Origin: Trueperaceae bacterium
GTDB lineage: Bacteria > Deinococcota > Deinococci > Deinococcales > Trueperaceae
Direction of reading: 5' to 3'
Length of the DNA stretch: 52,910 bases
NCBI GenBank assembly: GCA_020431825.1
Contig: JAGQHN010000025.1
Coordinates: 1 to 52,910 of the forward strand
This document shows, piece after piece, positions 1-7,637 of this stretch. Each line of letters begins with the position of its first letter. Within the stretch, counting starts at the first letter, position 1. The notes under the pieces were generated by a model that worked only from the letters and a program-made list of their open reading frames with translations, was not told where the DNA came from and did not search any database. The translations under genes and the position numbers were made by a program.

Positions 1-146
1 TTCTACCATGAAACTGCTTTGCGGGTTTCATTAAGACGCTGGTATTCAGCAACAGCATGCTATCCAACATTTGCCCGTCTCAGAAAACCTATACTAAAAA
101 TGTCAGCTTTTGTCCTTTGACTTAGCTGACAAGAAAGAGCACAGGT

Positions 147-848
147 ATGAAAGACTTAGTCATTTTTGGTGCTGGAGGTTGGGCAAGGGAGGTTTACGGC
201 ATTGTATCAGCAATTAATGCCGATAAATCAAGCTACCGCTTTCTTGGTTTTCTAGATAGCAAGCTCGAGCTTAAAAATACCACCATGCTAGGTCAACCTG
301 TCCTTGGAGATGAAACCTGGCTCGAGGGTCGCAAAGACATTTCTGTTATCGTTGGCATTGGCAATACCCTGGCCAGAAAACGGATTGCCGAATTGCTGGA
401 AACAAACTATCAAGTAACCTTCCCGACTCTCATTCACCCCCAGGCTTACATCGGCCCAGAGGTAAGCATAGGTGAAGGCAGTGTTTTACACGTCAAGAGT
501 GTTGCTACCGTTAACCTTAAGCTAGGCAGACATGCCATCCTAAACGTGAGTTCCGTCATAAGCCACGAAAACAATATTGCCGATTATGTTTCCATTCATC
601 CCAACTCGAGCATTTCTGGCGCCGTTACCATTGAAGAAGGGGTTGAGCTCGGCACCTGCTGCAGTGTCATTCATGACATTACTATTGGTCGCTGGAGCGT
701 TGTTGGAGCAGGCTCTACCGTCATTCGCAATATTGAACCCTTTACCGTGAATGTTGGTGTGCCTACCAGAGCGGTAAAAGTGCTCAGCGGTCACGACCTG
801 TATCCTCGAGCCGAAGTTTTGCCTAGACAGGTTAACGAACCCAGTTAG
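147..848 (+). CDS. NeuD/PglD-family sugar O-acyltransferase
   Basis: This 233-residue protein has the two-part build of sialic acid O-acetyltransferase NeuD and the Campylobacter N-acetyltransferase PglD. A short Rossmann-like N-terminus carries a GAGG motif at residues 8-11. From about residue 100 a left-handed beta-helix of imperfect hexapeptides follows. The His in SHENN aligns with the catalytic His region of PglD. Family members transfer an acetyl group from acetyl-CoA to a nucleotide sugar or sialic acid for surface glycans. No glycan genes follow, so the substrate is unknown. The gene converges with trpS, with one base between the stops. A TATACT box at 90-95 and an 8-bp inverted repeat (101-108 and 124-131) lie upstream. 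The family call is firm, the substrate is not. Confidence 0.82.
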   Translation: MKDLVIFGAGGWAREVYGIVSAINADKSSYRFLGFLDSKLELKNTTMLGQPVLGDETWLEGRKDISVIVGIGNTLARKRIAELLETNYQVTFPTLIHPQAYIGPEVSIGEGSVLHVKSVATVNLKLGRHAILNVSSVISHENNIADYVSIHPNSSISGAVTIEEGVELGTCCSVIHDITIGRWSVVGAGSTVIRNIEPFTVNVGVPTRAVKVLSGHDLYPRAEVLPRQVNEPS

Positions 849-849
849 C

Positions 850-1842
850 TCAAAAATACTGAATTGTCATTGCGTCTTTAACCCTGTTCAGGGTTTCACT
901 AGCTACCCTTTTGGCTCTAGCTGTACCCTCACTGACTAAGTCTTTAACTTCAGACAAGTTTTGTGCAAATGCTTCACGGCGCTCACGAATCGGTGCTAAC
1001 GTTTCAATAATTTTAGCTGTAAGCTGAGCTTTACAAAACCGACAACCTCTGCTACCTGCCCGGCACTCACCAGCAAGCTCTTCTATACCTGGAGAAAACA
1101 TTTGGTGATAGGTAAAGACAGTACAAATTTCAGGATGTCCAGCATCGTTTACTCTAAGCTTTTGCGGATCGGTTAAAGCTCCTTGAACTTTGGCTTCAAT
1201 TTGAGTGGGTGAATCTGCCAAAAAGATCGCATTATTTAGACTCTTAGACATTTTAGCTTTACCGTCTAAACCTTTCACCCTAGGGAATATGCCGTACTTT
1301 CCCTCCGGCAGCGTCAATGTTTCACCATAAATCCGGTTAAATTTACGCACCAGCTCGCGAGTTTGCTCGAGCTGTGGCATTTGATCTTCCCCAACCGGCA
1401 CCAAATCAGCATTAAATACCGTAATGTCTGCGGCCTGACTGATGGGATAACCAAGAAAACCGTAACTAACCGAATTGCCAAATAGCTCCTTTTTTAGAGC
1501 AATTTCCGTTTTTACTGTGGGGTTTTGCCGAAGTCTTGAGAGACTAACCAAGTTGCTGAAAAAGACAGTCAGCTCAGCGATTTCGGGAATCATGGACTGA
1601 ATCACAAAGGTAACCTTTTCAGGCTCAATGCCTGCAGCTAAGTTGTCTAGCACAACCTCAAAAACATGGCGTCTTACGAGTTCAGGTTCGTGAAAATGAT
1701 CTGTGAGTGCCTGCACATCGGCAATCAAAATAAAGGTATCAAACTCATCTTGTAACTTAACTCTTTCTTGCAACGAACCAAAATAATGTCCAATATGTAA
1801 TTGACCAGTAGGGCGGTCACCCGTCAGAATGCGCTTTCGCAT
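850..1842 (-). CDS. trpS: Tryptophanyl-tRNA synthetase
   Basis: This class I aminoacyl-tRNA synthetase charges tRNA-Trp. Its 330 residues match the usual length. The HIGH signature is at residues 16-19 and KMSKS at 197-201. A cysteine series Cys240-x19-Cys260-x6-Cys267-x2-Cys270 lies just before the C-terminal helices. It resembles the C-x22-C-x6-C-x2-C pattern that binds a [4Fe-4S] cluster in Thermotoga maritima TrpRS, so this enzyme probably carries a cluster. The start has a good ribosome site (AAAGGAG). A terminator hairpin at 1866-1899 and a Trp-rich leader frame at 1919-1975 lie upstream, pointing to attenuation by charged tRNA-Trp. Assignment is firm; the cluster and attenuation are inferred. 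Confidence 0.96.
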   Translation of the reverse strand: MRKRILTGDRPTGQLHIGHYFGSLQERVKLQDEFDTFILIADVQALTDHFHEPELVRRHVFEVVLDNLAAGIEPEKVTFVIQSMIPEIAELTVFFSNLVSLSRLRQNPTVKTEIALKKELFGNSVSYGFLGYPISQAADITVFNADLVPVGEDQMPQLEQTRELVRKFNRIYGETLTLPEGKYGIFPRVKGLDGKAKMSKSLNNAIFLADSPTQIEAKVQGALTDPQKLRVNDAGHPEICTVFTYHQMFSPGIEELAGECRAGSRGCRFCKAQLTAKIIETLAPIRERREAFAQNLSEVKDLVSEGTARAKRVASETLNRVKDAMTIQYF

Positions 1843-1865
1843 AAAAACTCCTTTAGTTTTGTGGG

Positions 1866-1899
1866 AAAATAAAAAAGCGCTCAGGAAAACCTAAGCGCT
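1866..1899 (-). terminator. Intrinsic terminator in the trpS leader (attenuator)
   Basis: Read on the minus strand, a 10-bp stem with one G-U pair (1876-1885 with 1890-1899) closes a four-base TTTT loop and is followed by six T, then ATTTT. It lies between the Trp-rich leader frame and the trpS start codon. No other minus-strand gene ends here, so the only transcript it can stop is the trpS leader. I could not resolve a convincing antiterminator by eye. Confidence 0.85.
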
Positions 1900-1918
1900 G
1901 ACCAAAAGCGTGCCTAAA

Positions 1919-1975
1919 CTAGCTACGCCATCGCCAGCTCGAGTGCCACCAACTTAAAGAAGTCAAAAACAACAT
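1919..1975 (-). CDS. trpL: Trp-rich leader peptide of trpS
   Basis: The frame reads MLFLTSLSWWHSSWRWRS and stops at TAG. Four of 18 codons are Trp (positions 9, 10, 14 and 16), far above chance for the rarest amino acid. It lies between a promoter and an intrinsic terminator in front of the tryptophanyl-tRNA synthetase gene, the arrangement of a classic ribosome-mediated attenuator. There is no Shine-Dalgarno sequence. The ATG begins 7 nt after the -10 box, so the message is probably leaderless. An overlapping 26-codon frame starting further upstream (ATGAGC) has no Trp codons and is the less likely reading. Function is inferred from position and codon content. Confidence 0.78.
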   Translation of the reverse strand: MLFLTSLSWWHSSWRWRS

Positions 1976-1981
1976 AGCCCA

Positions 1982-2010
1982 AGTCTAGCGAGAGAAAGCT
2001 CATTTGACAA
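1982..2010 (-). promoter_or_regulatory. Promoter of the trpL-trpS transcript
   Basis: On the minus strand TTGTCA (2005-2010) is separated by exactly 17 nt from TAGACT (1982-1987). Six bases then precede the leader ATG. This is a near-consensus housekeeping promoter whose expected start site coincides with the leader-peptide start codon. Confidence 0.72.
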
Positions 2011-2234
2011 GCCCTGCAATCAAAACTTGAGAAAATTGTAGCCAATCAACCTTAAACCCTAAAAATAATCTTGAAGTTGAGAGGCATTTTCACCAGTATT
2101 CTAGTAAAGAAAAATTATCTACTCTCCTATAAAGACTTTATTTGAAACGAGTCATTTTTTAAATTTCTGAGCTTTTGCTTTATGACAAACTTAGCAAAAC
2201 GCTGAAGCTACGCGAAGACTCAACGGCCTCAAGT

Positions 2235-2258
2235 AAAAAACGCTGCTCTGAAGCAGCG
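2235..2258 (-). terminator. Terminator of the small lipoprotein gene
   Basis: On the minus strand a perfect 7-bp stem (2241-2247 with 2252-2258) with a four-base loop is followed by six T. It sits about 25 bases after the stop codon of the lipoprotein gene. Between here and the trpL promoter (2011-2234) I see no further gene or structure. Confidence 0.8.
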
Positions 2259-2284
2259 CCCAAGCTAAATGTAATCTCGTATGT

Positions 2285-2671
2285 TTACTGCAAACCCTGC
2301 CAGCTAAACTTAAAGGTTCCATTGGATAAGATGCGGTCACGGCTGTCTTTAAAGCGGTAAAGACCTGACATAAAGATGTCATATACCGAGCCATTGGTTT
2401 CATAATAATCTCCGTTTTCCTCAGTAACGGTAAAGACAAAATTATGGTCAAAGACTTCACCCTCGACATCGCCGAACTTGACACCGTCCCTGTAGGCTAT
2501 GCCCGTTAATGTGCGTCCTTGCTGGCTAAGCTCGAGGCGATCAAAGACTTCCTTACTTATACCCTGAGGCTCCCAGACACCACTTAAACTATCCAGCGTA
2601 TTGGCTGACTCTGCGGGCACACAAGCACTTAAACCCAGTAATAGAACCAAAAGTAGACTAAAATATTTCAT
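2285..2671 (-). CDS. Small predicted lipoprotein
   Basis: I do not recognise a family. The 128-residue product opens with a lipoprotein signal: Lys-2, a Leu-rich core, and an LSAC lipobox placing the lipidated Cys at residue 17. The mature part is rich in Gly, Asp and aromatic residues with alternating hydrophobics, suggesting a small beta-sheet domain. Phrases such as LSGVWEPQG and GRTLTGIAYRDG recall the small beta-barrel lipoproteins that bind or sense envelope components, but this is only a resemblance. A ribosome site (GGGAG) lies before the ATG and a terminator follows directly, so it is probably monocistronic. It is not coupled to trpS, which has its own promoter. Confidence 0.7.
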   Translation of the reverse strand: MKYFSLLLVLLLGLSACVPAESANTLDSLSGVWEPQGISKEVFDRLELSQQGRTLTGIAYRDGVKFGDVEGEVFDHNFVFTVTEENGDYYETNGSVYDIFMSGLYRFKDSRDRILSNGTFKFSWQGLQ

Positions 2672-2885
2672 AGATAACTCCCAGACAAACCTGAGTTTTA
2701 CCGGTTTGCCGCCACCATCATAGGCTTTTTAAAATTAAAACCATGGTGATGTGCTTGTCGCCCCTTCATCAATAACATCAGGCCACTAGTCTGTTTAGCA
2801 GTCGCAAAAAGTCACGACTATTACATACTTGCCAGCCTTACCGTACCCAGCCCCTTTTTCGCTCTACAATAAAGAGGATACCGCT

Positions 2886-5084
2886 ATGCTTACCCGACTT
2901 CTCGAAACCCAGTCGCTGGCCCACTTTCTGCAAGGCAAAGAACTCTTTTTTGATGTTTCGCTGGAGATTAATAAAGGTGAGCGCTACGGCCTGATTGGGC
3001 CAAATGGCTCCGGCAAAAGCACCCTTTTGAAGCTACTAGCTGGGGAGCTTAGTCCTATGATGGGCACCATCATTAAGCAACCTGGCAGCGATGTCTTACT
3101 AATGCATGAAGCCTTTTCTCAGGCTAACCTCTGGGAAATAGCCGAAACGTCTCTCGAGCCTTTAAAAGAGCTCGAGCGCCTCATCCGCGAAGAAGAAGCT
3201 CAGCTTGCGAGGCAAAGTACCCAACTGGAAAGCTACGCCCAGCTACTCAATCAGTTTGAAACTCGCGGCGGCTACAAAGCCGAGCAGAATTTAAAAAAGC
3301 ATCTGAGCGAGTTTGGCTTTACCGAAGTGCGATTTGCTGAGGATGTCAACAACCTGTCAGGTGGAGAACGCGTGCGCCTGGCACTGGCGATGGCTCTGAG
3401 CCGACAGCCCGATGTTTTGCTGCTTGATGAACCCAGCAACCATCTGGACATAGACATGAAACGCTATCTGCAAAAAAGGCTCAGCCAGTACCCCGGAGCC
3501 CTGATAATGGCTTCTCACGACAGGGCTTTACTAGATGCTGTATGCACCCAGATTTTAAGTCTCGAGCAGGGCAAACTGCAGCGCTATAGGGGAAACTATA
3601 GCGACTACCGCGCACAAAAAAATCAGGAACTGCGCACCCGTAAAAATCAGCTTAAAGAAAAAGCTAAACTCGAGCGCTCTCTGGAGGCTACCCTTCAGGC
3701 ACCTGCCTATCAGCAGGCTGAAAAGCACAGAAAAAAGCTCGAGCGTAACCTATCTAAGCTTCAGGTAACTGGTGAGAATGAAAGCAAACAAGCTGCCTTA
3801 AGATTCAAGGAGCGGCAAGCCAAAGGGCAGCTCTACTGGGCAAAACAGTTAAGCAAACACTTTGCCAATCTGAACTTAACAGTAGAAAAAGTCCAGCTCT
3901 ACGCGGGCGATAAAGTCGCGCTGATCGGCGCTAACGGTTCGGGTAAAAGCACGCTGCTTAAACTCATTGCCGGAGAACTCGAGTCAGACAACCCTAAAGT
4001 CGAAAGCTACTTTCATAATGATGCCAAGCTATTTTATTTTGACCAGCAAAATAAGGGACTGGTCGATAAGCAGAGCCTTCTTGAAGGGCTCGAGTATCTG
4101 GTAACAGACGAACGTGCCAAAATGCTTCTGGCGCTGGTCAAACTGGGTCGTGAACACTGGCACAAACTACCCCATGAGGTCTCGAGTGGTCAAAGAGCCA
4201 GAGCGGGCTTGGCCAAGCTCATTGCCAGCGAAGCCAATTTCATCTTGCTTGATGAACCCACCAATGCGCTTGACTTAGAGCTAATAGAACTACTGGAAAA
4301 CAGCCTCAGAGACAGCTCCGCCAGCCTTATTCTGGCAAGTCATGATGAAGCCCTGATTGAGGGCGTTTGCGACACCGTCTGGGCGCTGGAGGGGGGGCAA
4401 CTCAGTCAGTACCGCGGTGGACTAGAAGGGTTCTATAAAGGAAATAAGCAAATTGAGGAGGAAGCCTTTTTAGAAGAAACAAGTCCGCAAATAGTAGAAA
4501 GTGATGAAGCAAAGCTCGAGCGTCTGGAACTCGAGCGTCTTGACTTGGAAAATGTTTTACTTGACCCTTTACTCTTAAGTGACCGAGAAAGAGAGCGGGC
4601 AAAACTGCGTTACAGCGAAGTCTTAAATGAGCTTTCTTTACTCTATAATGCCCCGTTTCCTCCACCTCTACCCCGCTATCAGGTCATAAAAGCAGGCGTG
4701 CTCATCTCGACAGATGGTTTTACCGATGGCAGTTGCCTCTTTGAAACGGCTTACGGAGCAGGCGTAAAACTACAACGACTCCCAGATAAGGCAATCGGGC
4801 ATATCAGGTTTCTAACCCCGGCGGATTCATGCCTGCTGGGCTGGGCCAGGCAGGCGCTGCTCAAGGGCGTTTTAGAGATTGCGTTTGAACGGCTCGAGCT
4901 TTCTGCCCTGCAAATCCAAACGCAGGAAGATTTGAGCAGTCTGGGCTTTCAGGCATCTCAGTCAAACTGGTGGCTCGCCCAGCGCAGCACTTATGAGGAG
5001 CAGCAGGGCTACCTGAGACCCGAACCCAACGCCAAACGCAGGCGAAACTATCGCTCACATAAGCGAGGCAAAGTCAAATCCTAA
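2886..5084 (+). CDS. ABC-F ATPase (Uup-like) with an atypical C-terminal domain
   Basis: This is a duplicated ABC ATPase without membrane segments, the ABC-F type that binds ribosomes. The first domain has GPNGSGKST, LSGGERVRLA and LLLDEPSNHLD; the second has GANGSGKST, VSSGQRARAG and LLDEPTNALD. I chose the ATG at 2886 because AAGAGGA lies 8 bases upstream; the longer TTG frame at 2829 lacks such a site. After the second domain come about 190 extra residues: an acidic Leu/Glu coiled segment, a compact alpha/beta-looking domain, and a very basic tail (Lys/Arg-rich, suited to rRNA). Typical Uup has only a short coiled coil there. The gene holds eleven CTCGAG copies. Role is probably translation-related or drug protection. 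Confidence 0.88.
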   Translation: MLTRLLETQSLAHFLQGKELFFDVSLEINKGERYGLIGPNGSGKSTLLKLLAGELSPMMGTIIKQPGSDVLLMHEAFSQANLWEIAETSLEPLKELERLIREEEAQLARQSTQLESYAQLLNQFETRGGYKAEQNLKKHLSEFGFTEVRFAEDVNNLSGGERVRLALAMALSRQPDVLLLDEPSNHLDIDMKRYLQKRLSQYPGALIMASHDRALLDAVCTQILSLEQGKLQRYRGNYSDYRAQKNQELRTRKNQLKEKAKLERSLEATLQAPAYQQAEKHRKKLERNLSKLQVTGENESKQAALRFKERQAKGQLYWAKQLSKHFANLNLTVEKVQLYAGDKVALIGANGSGKSTLLKLIAGELESDNPKVESYFHNDAKLFYFDQQNKGLVDKQSLLEGLEYLVTDERAKMLLALVKLGREHWHKLPHEVSSGQRARAGLAKLIASEANFILLDEPTNALDLELIELLENSLRDSSASLILASHDEALIEGVCDTVWALEGGQLSQYRGGLEGFYKGNKQIEEEAFLEETSPQIVESDEAKLERLELERLDLENVLLDPLLLSDRERERAKLRYSEVLNELSLLYNAPFPPPLPRYQVIKAGVLISTDGFTDGSCLFETAYGAGVKLQRLPDKAIGHIRFLTPADSCLLGWARQALLKGVLEIAFERLELSALQIQTQEDLSSLGFQASQSNWWLAQRSTYEEQQGYLRPEPNAKRRRNYRSHKRGKVKS

Positions 5085-5182
5085 GAGATTGAGTAGTAAA
5101 GTACGCCACGGTAAAATTGTAATATGACTCAAGTCTGTTTGCTCAGCTTAATTTGCCTTTCACACATTAATCATGGCAATAC

Positions 5183-6376
5183 TTAAAGTGGCATAAACTC
5201 TTCTTCCGCTTCAATTTTGGCATTATCCAGATCCATAGTTAAGCCCGGGGTTGTAGGTGCTTTGATCATTCCCTGTTCTGGTTTAAGCGGCTGGAGTAAA
5301 AAATGCTGATGAATCTCATTCCACTTTTCCAGATACTCCTGATAGGGCGTGTGAATCGGCGACTGCGTTACCGAAAAGTGTATGCCTGCTGGCGTTGAGT
5401 GCCCATGCGGAATAGTTATGAGATCATGCGCCGTGGCATAAGCAGCGATTTTTAAGGTTTCACTTAAGCCCCCTGCCCAGTAAATATCTGGCTGCAAAAT
5501 ATCCAGCGCTTCCTGATCGATAAAGCGTTTAAAGCCCCAGCGGGTGTACTCGTGCTCGGCACCTGATAGGGGTATCGAGATACGCTCTCTGATTTGCCGG
5601 TGGGTATCTATGCGGTCGGGCATGGCGGGTTCCTCGAGCCAGCGTGGCTCATACTCTTCTATCCGCTCAGCAAGTTTCACCACATAACTTAGATCCATAC
5701 TTTGCCAGCAGTCCAGCATGATGTCATCATCAGGACCCAAAGTTTCGCGCAGCGTTTTTACCAGTTCAACATTTTTGCGTAAGCCCTCAGCACCTGACAT
5801 AGGTCCGTGACGAAAAAACCATTTTTGCGCCATATAGCCTTTTTCCTGAAACGCCCTGGCCCTTTCTTTTACTCTGCCCATGTCTAAAACATTAAAACCA
5901 AGCATAGAAGCATACGCCGGGATTTCGGCTCGAGTCGGCCCCCCCAGGAGGCGGTAAACCGGCTGATTGAGTGCCCGACCTTTTAAGTCCCAGAGAGCGC
6001 AGTCAATGGCAGATACTGCCATCATAGCTTCACCTTGCCGTCCGTGCACCAGAGCGCGGTGCATGATATCCCAGAGAAATTCGTGGGCAAAAGCGTCACG
6101 GCCTAAAAGGAGAGGTCTAAGCTGCCGGGCGATGATATAAGCAACAGATTCTTCCATCGGTCCGGCAATGCCGATAACCCCTTCATCCGTCTCAATCTGC
6201 ACAAAAACCGCTGAAAGCGGGTAGTGCATCTCATTTGGCTGCCTACTCCAGGTTACCGACCGCGTCCGAAACTCATCGTAGACATCGAGCGGCATTAGCA
6301 GGCGCTCTTCCCAGAAAAAGCCTGATGTTTCCATGGTGCCACTGACCTTACGAAGCTTTACCGCACTAATGTTCAT
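5183..6376 (-). CDS. Enolase-superfamily sugar-acid dehydratase, L-rhamnonate dehydratase-like
   Basis: This 397-residue enzyme belongs to the mandelate racemase/muconate lactonizing group, which abstracts the proton next to a carboxylate with Mg2+ bound. The three metal ligands are visible as Asp222 (LDCWQS), Glu248 (WLEEP) and Glu274 (SGAEHE), and the general base is probably His324 in PHGHS. The LDCW...Q/S-x-D context and length resemble L-rhamnonate dehydratase RhmD, so a sugar-acid dehydratase is my best guess. A ribosome site (GGGAG) supports the start. The gene stands alone, convergent with the ABC-F gene, and no rhamnose genes are nearby. The exact substrate is uncertain; the superfamily is firm. 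Confidence 0.85.
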   Translation of the reverse strand: MNISAVKLRKVSGTMETSGFFWEERLLMPLDVYDEFRTRSVTWSRQPNEMHYPLSAVFVQIETDEGVIGIAGPMEESVAYIIARQLRPLLLGRDAFAHEFLWDIMHRALVHGRQGEAMMAVSAIDCALWDLKGRALNQPVYRLLGGPTRAEIPAYASMLGFNVLDMGRVKERARAFQEKGYMAQKWFFRHGPMSGAEGLRKNVELVKTLRETLGPDDDIMLDCWQSMDLSYVVKLAERIEEYEPRWLEEPAMPDRIDTHRQIRERISIPLSGAEHEYTRWGFKRFIDQEALDILQPDIYWAGGLSETLKIAAYATAHDLITIPHGHSTPAGIHFSVTQSPIHTPYQEYLEKWNEIHQHFLLQPLKPEQGMIKAPTTPGLTMDLDNAKIEAEEEFMPL

Positions 6377-6505
6377 GGGTTCTCCCTTTAGCCAAGGTGT
6401 TTGGTAGGCGAAGTTTAGCCACTGTCGTCTATGCTTGTCAATTTTCCTTGCCCCAACTTGCTCACAACAGTTAAAAACTTTGCCCGAAAGCAGGCTAAAC
6501 TTGCC

Positions 6506-6511
6506 TACACT
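6506..6511 (+). promoter_or_regulatory. Minus-10 box of a leaderless hydrolase gene
   Basis: TACACT lies five bases before the GTG start at 6517, so transcription should begin at or next to the start codon. No clear -35 box is seen at the expected distance. Confidence 0.45.
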
Positions 6512-6516
6512 AGGGT

Positions 6517-7449
6517 GTGGCTAAAGAACCAAGACCCCGTTGGCAGTGGTTATTGCTAGGGCTGTTAGGGCTACTTATCCTCGCTTATGCTGGGGCTAGC
6601 TGGTTCTTTTCTAATGTCCTCATTGCCTTTCCCACTTATAGCCTCGAGGAGGACCGAAACCGCTTAGGCATTAGCAGCCCGGCTGATTTTGGCTTGCCTC
6701 AGCCGCAAGACTTTACAGTAAACACCGCCAACGTCCAGCTTTCTGGCTGGTTTTTTCAGGGAACAAACCGTTGCGGTGTTTTGTTTTTGCACGGCATAGG
6801 CAGTAGCCGCTACACCATGCTCAAATATGCGCCTATGTTCTGGCAAAGGGGCTGCTCCCTCATGTTTTATGATGCCCGCAGGCACGGCTCGAGTACAGGC
6901 AAGTACGGAACCTACGGCTACTATGAAAGTAAAGATGCCGTTGTTATGCTATCCCAGTTTAAAGCCTTAACGGCTCTAAATGACAATCAGCTCGGTATGC
7001 TTGGCGAATCTTACGGTGCAGCCAGCGCCATTCTGGCGGCCCAAAACGTGCCCAATCTGGCCTTTGTTATTGCTGACTCCAGCTATGAAAGCCTGAAAGC
7101 CATTGTTTATGAACAGGGCGAGAAACAATACGGAAAGCTCATCAAAGTTTTTATTCCAGGGGCCTTTTTGCTCTCAGAACTACGCGCCAGATTTGATGTA
7201 AGCAAGGTTTCCCCGCTCGACAGCGTTGAACGGGTCAGAGTACCGCTTTTATTGCAACATGCCCTCGAGGACGACTATACCCCCGCCGAGCATAGTAAAC
7301 ACCTGTTTGCCAATAGCGATAAAAGTCAGACCATGCTCTATCTTTCTGATTGGGGTGCCGGTCATGCAGAGGCCATAAACACCAATCCGCAGGCTTATAC
7401 TCGAGTCGTTGATGAATTTCTGGCAGCCTACGCCCCTGAGTTTCAGTAA
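6517..7449 (+). CDS. Membrane-anchored alpha/beta hydrolase
   Basis: The 310-residue protein starts with a basic stretch and one Leu-rich membrane segment at about residues 12-38, so the catalytic part should be anchored and face outside. An alpha/beta hydrolase fold follows: oxyanion motif LHGIGSS, nucleophile Ser165 in GESYGA, probable acid Asp252 or Asp253, and His283 in GAGHAEA. This is the serine aminopeptidase/BAAT-like layout of YqkD- and FrsA-type esterases. The substrate cannot be read from the sequence. The start is GTG with TACACT five bases upstream. The gene is followed by one copy of a 109-bp dispersed repeat. Confidence 0.82.
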   Translation: MAKEPRPRWQWLLLGLLGLLILAYAGASWFFSNVLIAFPTYSLEEDRNRLGISSPADFGLPQPQDFTVNTANVQLSGWFFQGTNRCGVLFLHGIGSSRYTMLKYAPMFWQRGCSLMFYDARRHGSSTGKYGTYGYYESKDAVVMLSQFKALTALNDNQLGMLGESYGAASAILAAQNVPNLAFVIADSSYESLKAIVYEQGEKQYGKLIKVFIPGAFLLSELRARFDVSKVSPLDSVERVRVPLLLQHALEDDYTPAEHSKHLFANSDKSQTMLYLSDWGAGHAEAINTNPQAYTRVVDEFLAAYAPEFQ

Positions 7450-7460
7450 ACTTTCCAGAT

Positions 7461-7569
7461 GGTGGCATCATCCTGACAAATGGTCCGATTAAGGCATCGT
7501 TTGCGAGCCCAGCCAGATTCGTTGTTTTCTAACCCCTTCGCTAGTTCATCTGTTCACGCTATATCATTA
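7461..7569 (+). repeat. Dispersed 109-bp repeat, copy A
   Basis: This non-coding segment matches 22992-23100 over its whole length with roughly nine to ten substitutions and no gap that I can see. It starts GGTGGCATCATCCTGAC and ends near ATATCATTA. It lies between the hydrolase stop and the promoter of the regulator at 7638. It holds no open frame of note. The end sequences are weakly inverted (GGTGGYATC against AATGRTATAG read backwards), so it could be a small non-autonomous mobile element. Confidence 0.8.
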
Positions 7570-7637
7570 TCACTTTGAAAACCAAAAAGTGACCTCTCCT
7601 GCCAAAATCTTCAGGGGTTTGCTAAACTTAACCCAGG

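Noticed and set aside
1843-2040. T-box riboswitch upstream of trpS
   Set aside because: The conserved T-box sequence AGGGUGGNACCGCG and a Trp specifier loop are absent; the Trp-rich frame plus terminator explains the leader better.
2175-2484. Overlapping open frames on both strands across the small lipoprotein gene
   Set aside because: They lack ribosome sites and overlap the lipoprotein gene, which has a signal peptide, a ribosome site and a terminator.
2829-2885. TTG start for the ABC-F protein
   Set aside because: The ATG at 2886 has a well-placed ribosome site and begins the conserved ATPase domain, while the 19 extra residues overlap the promoter-like TACAAT.
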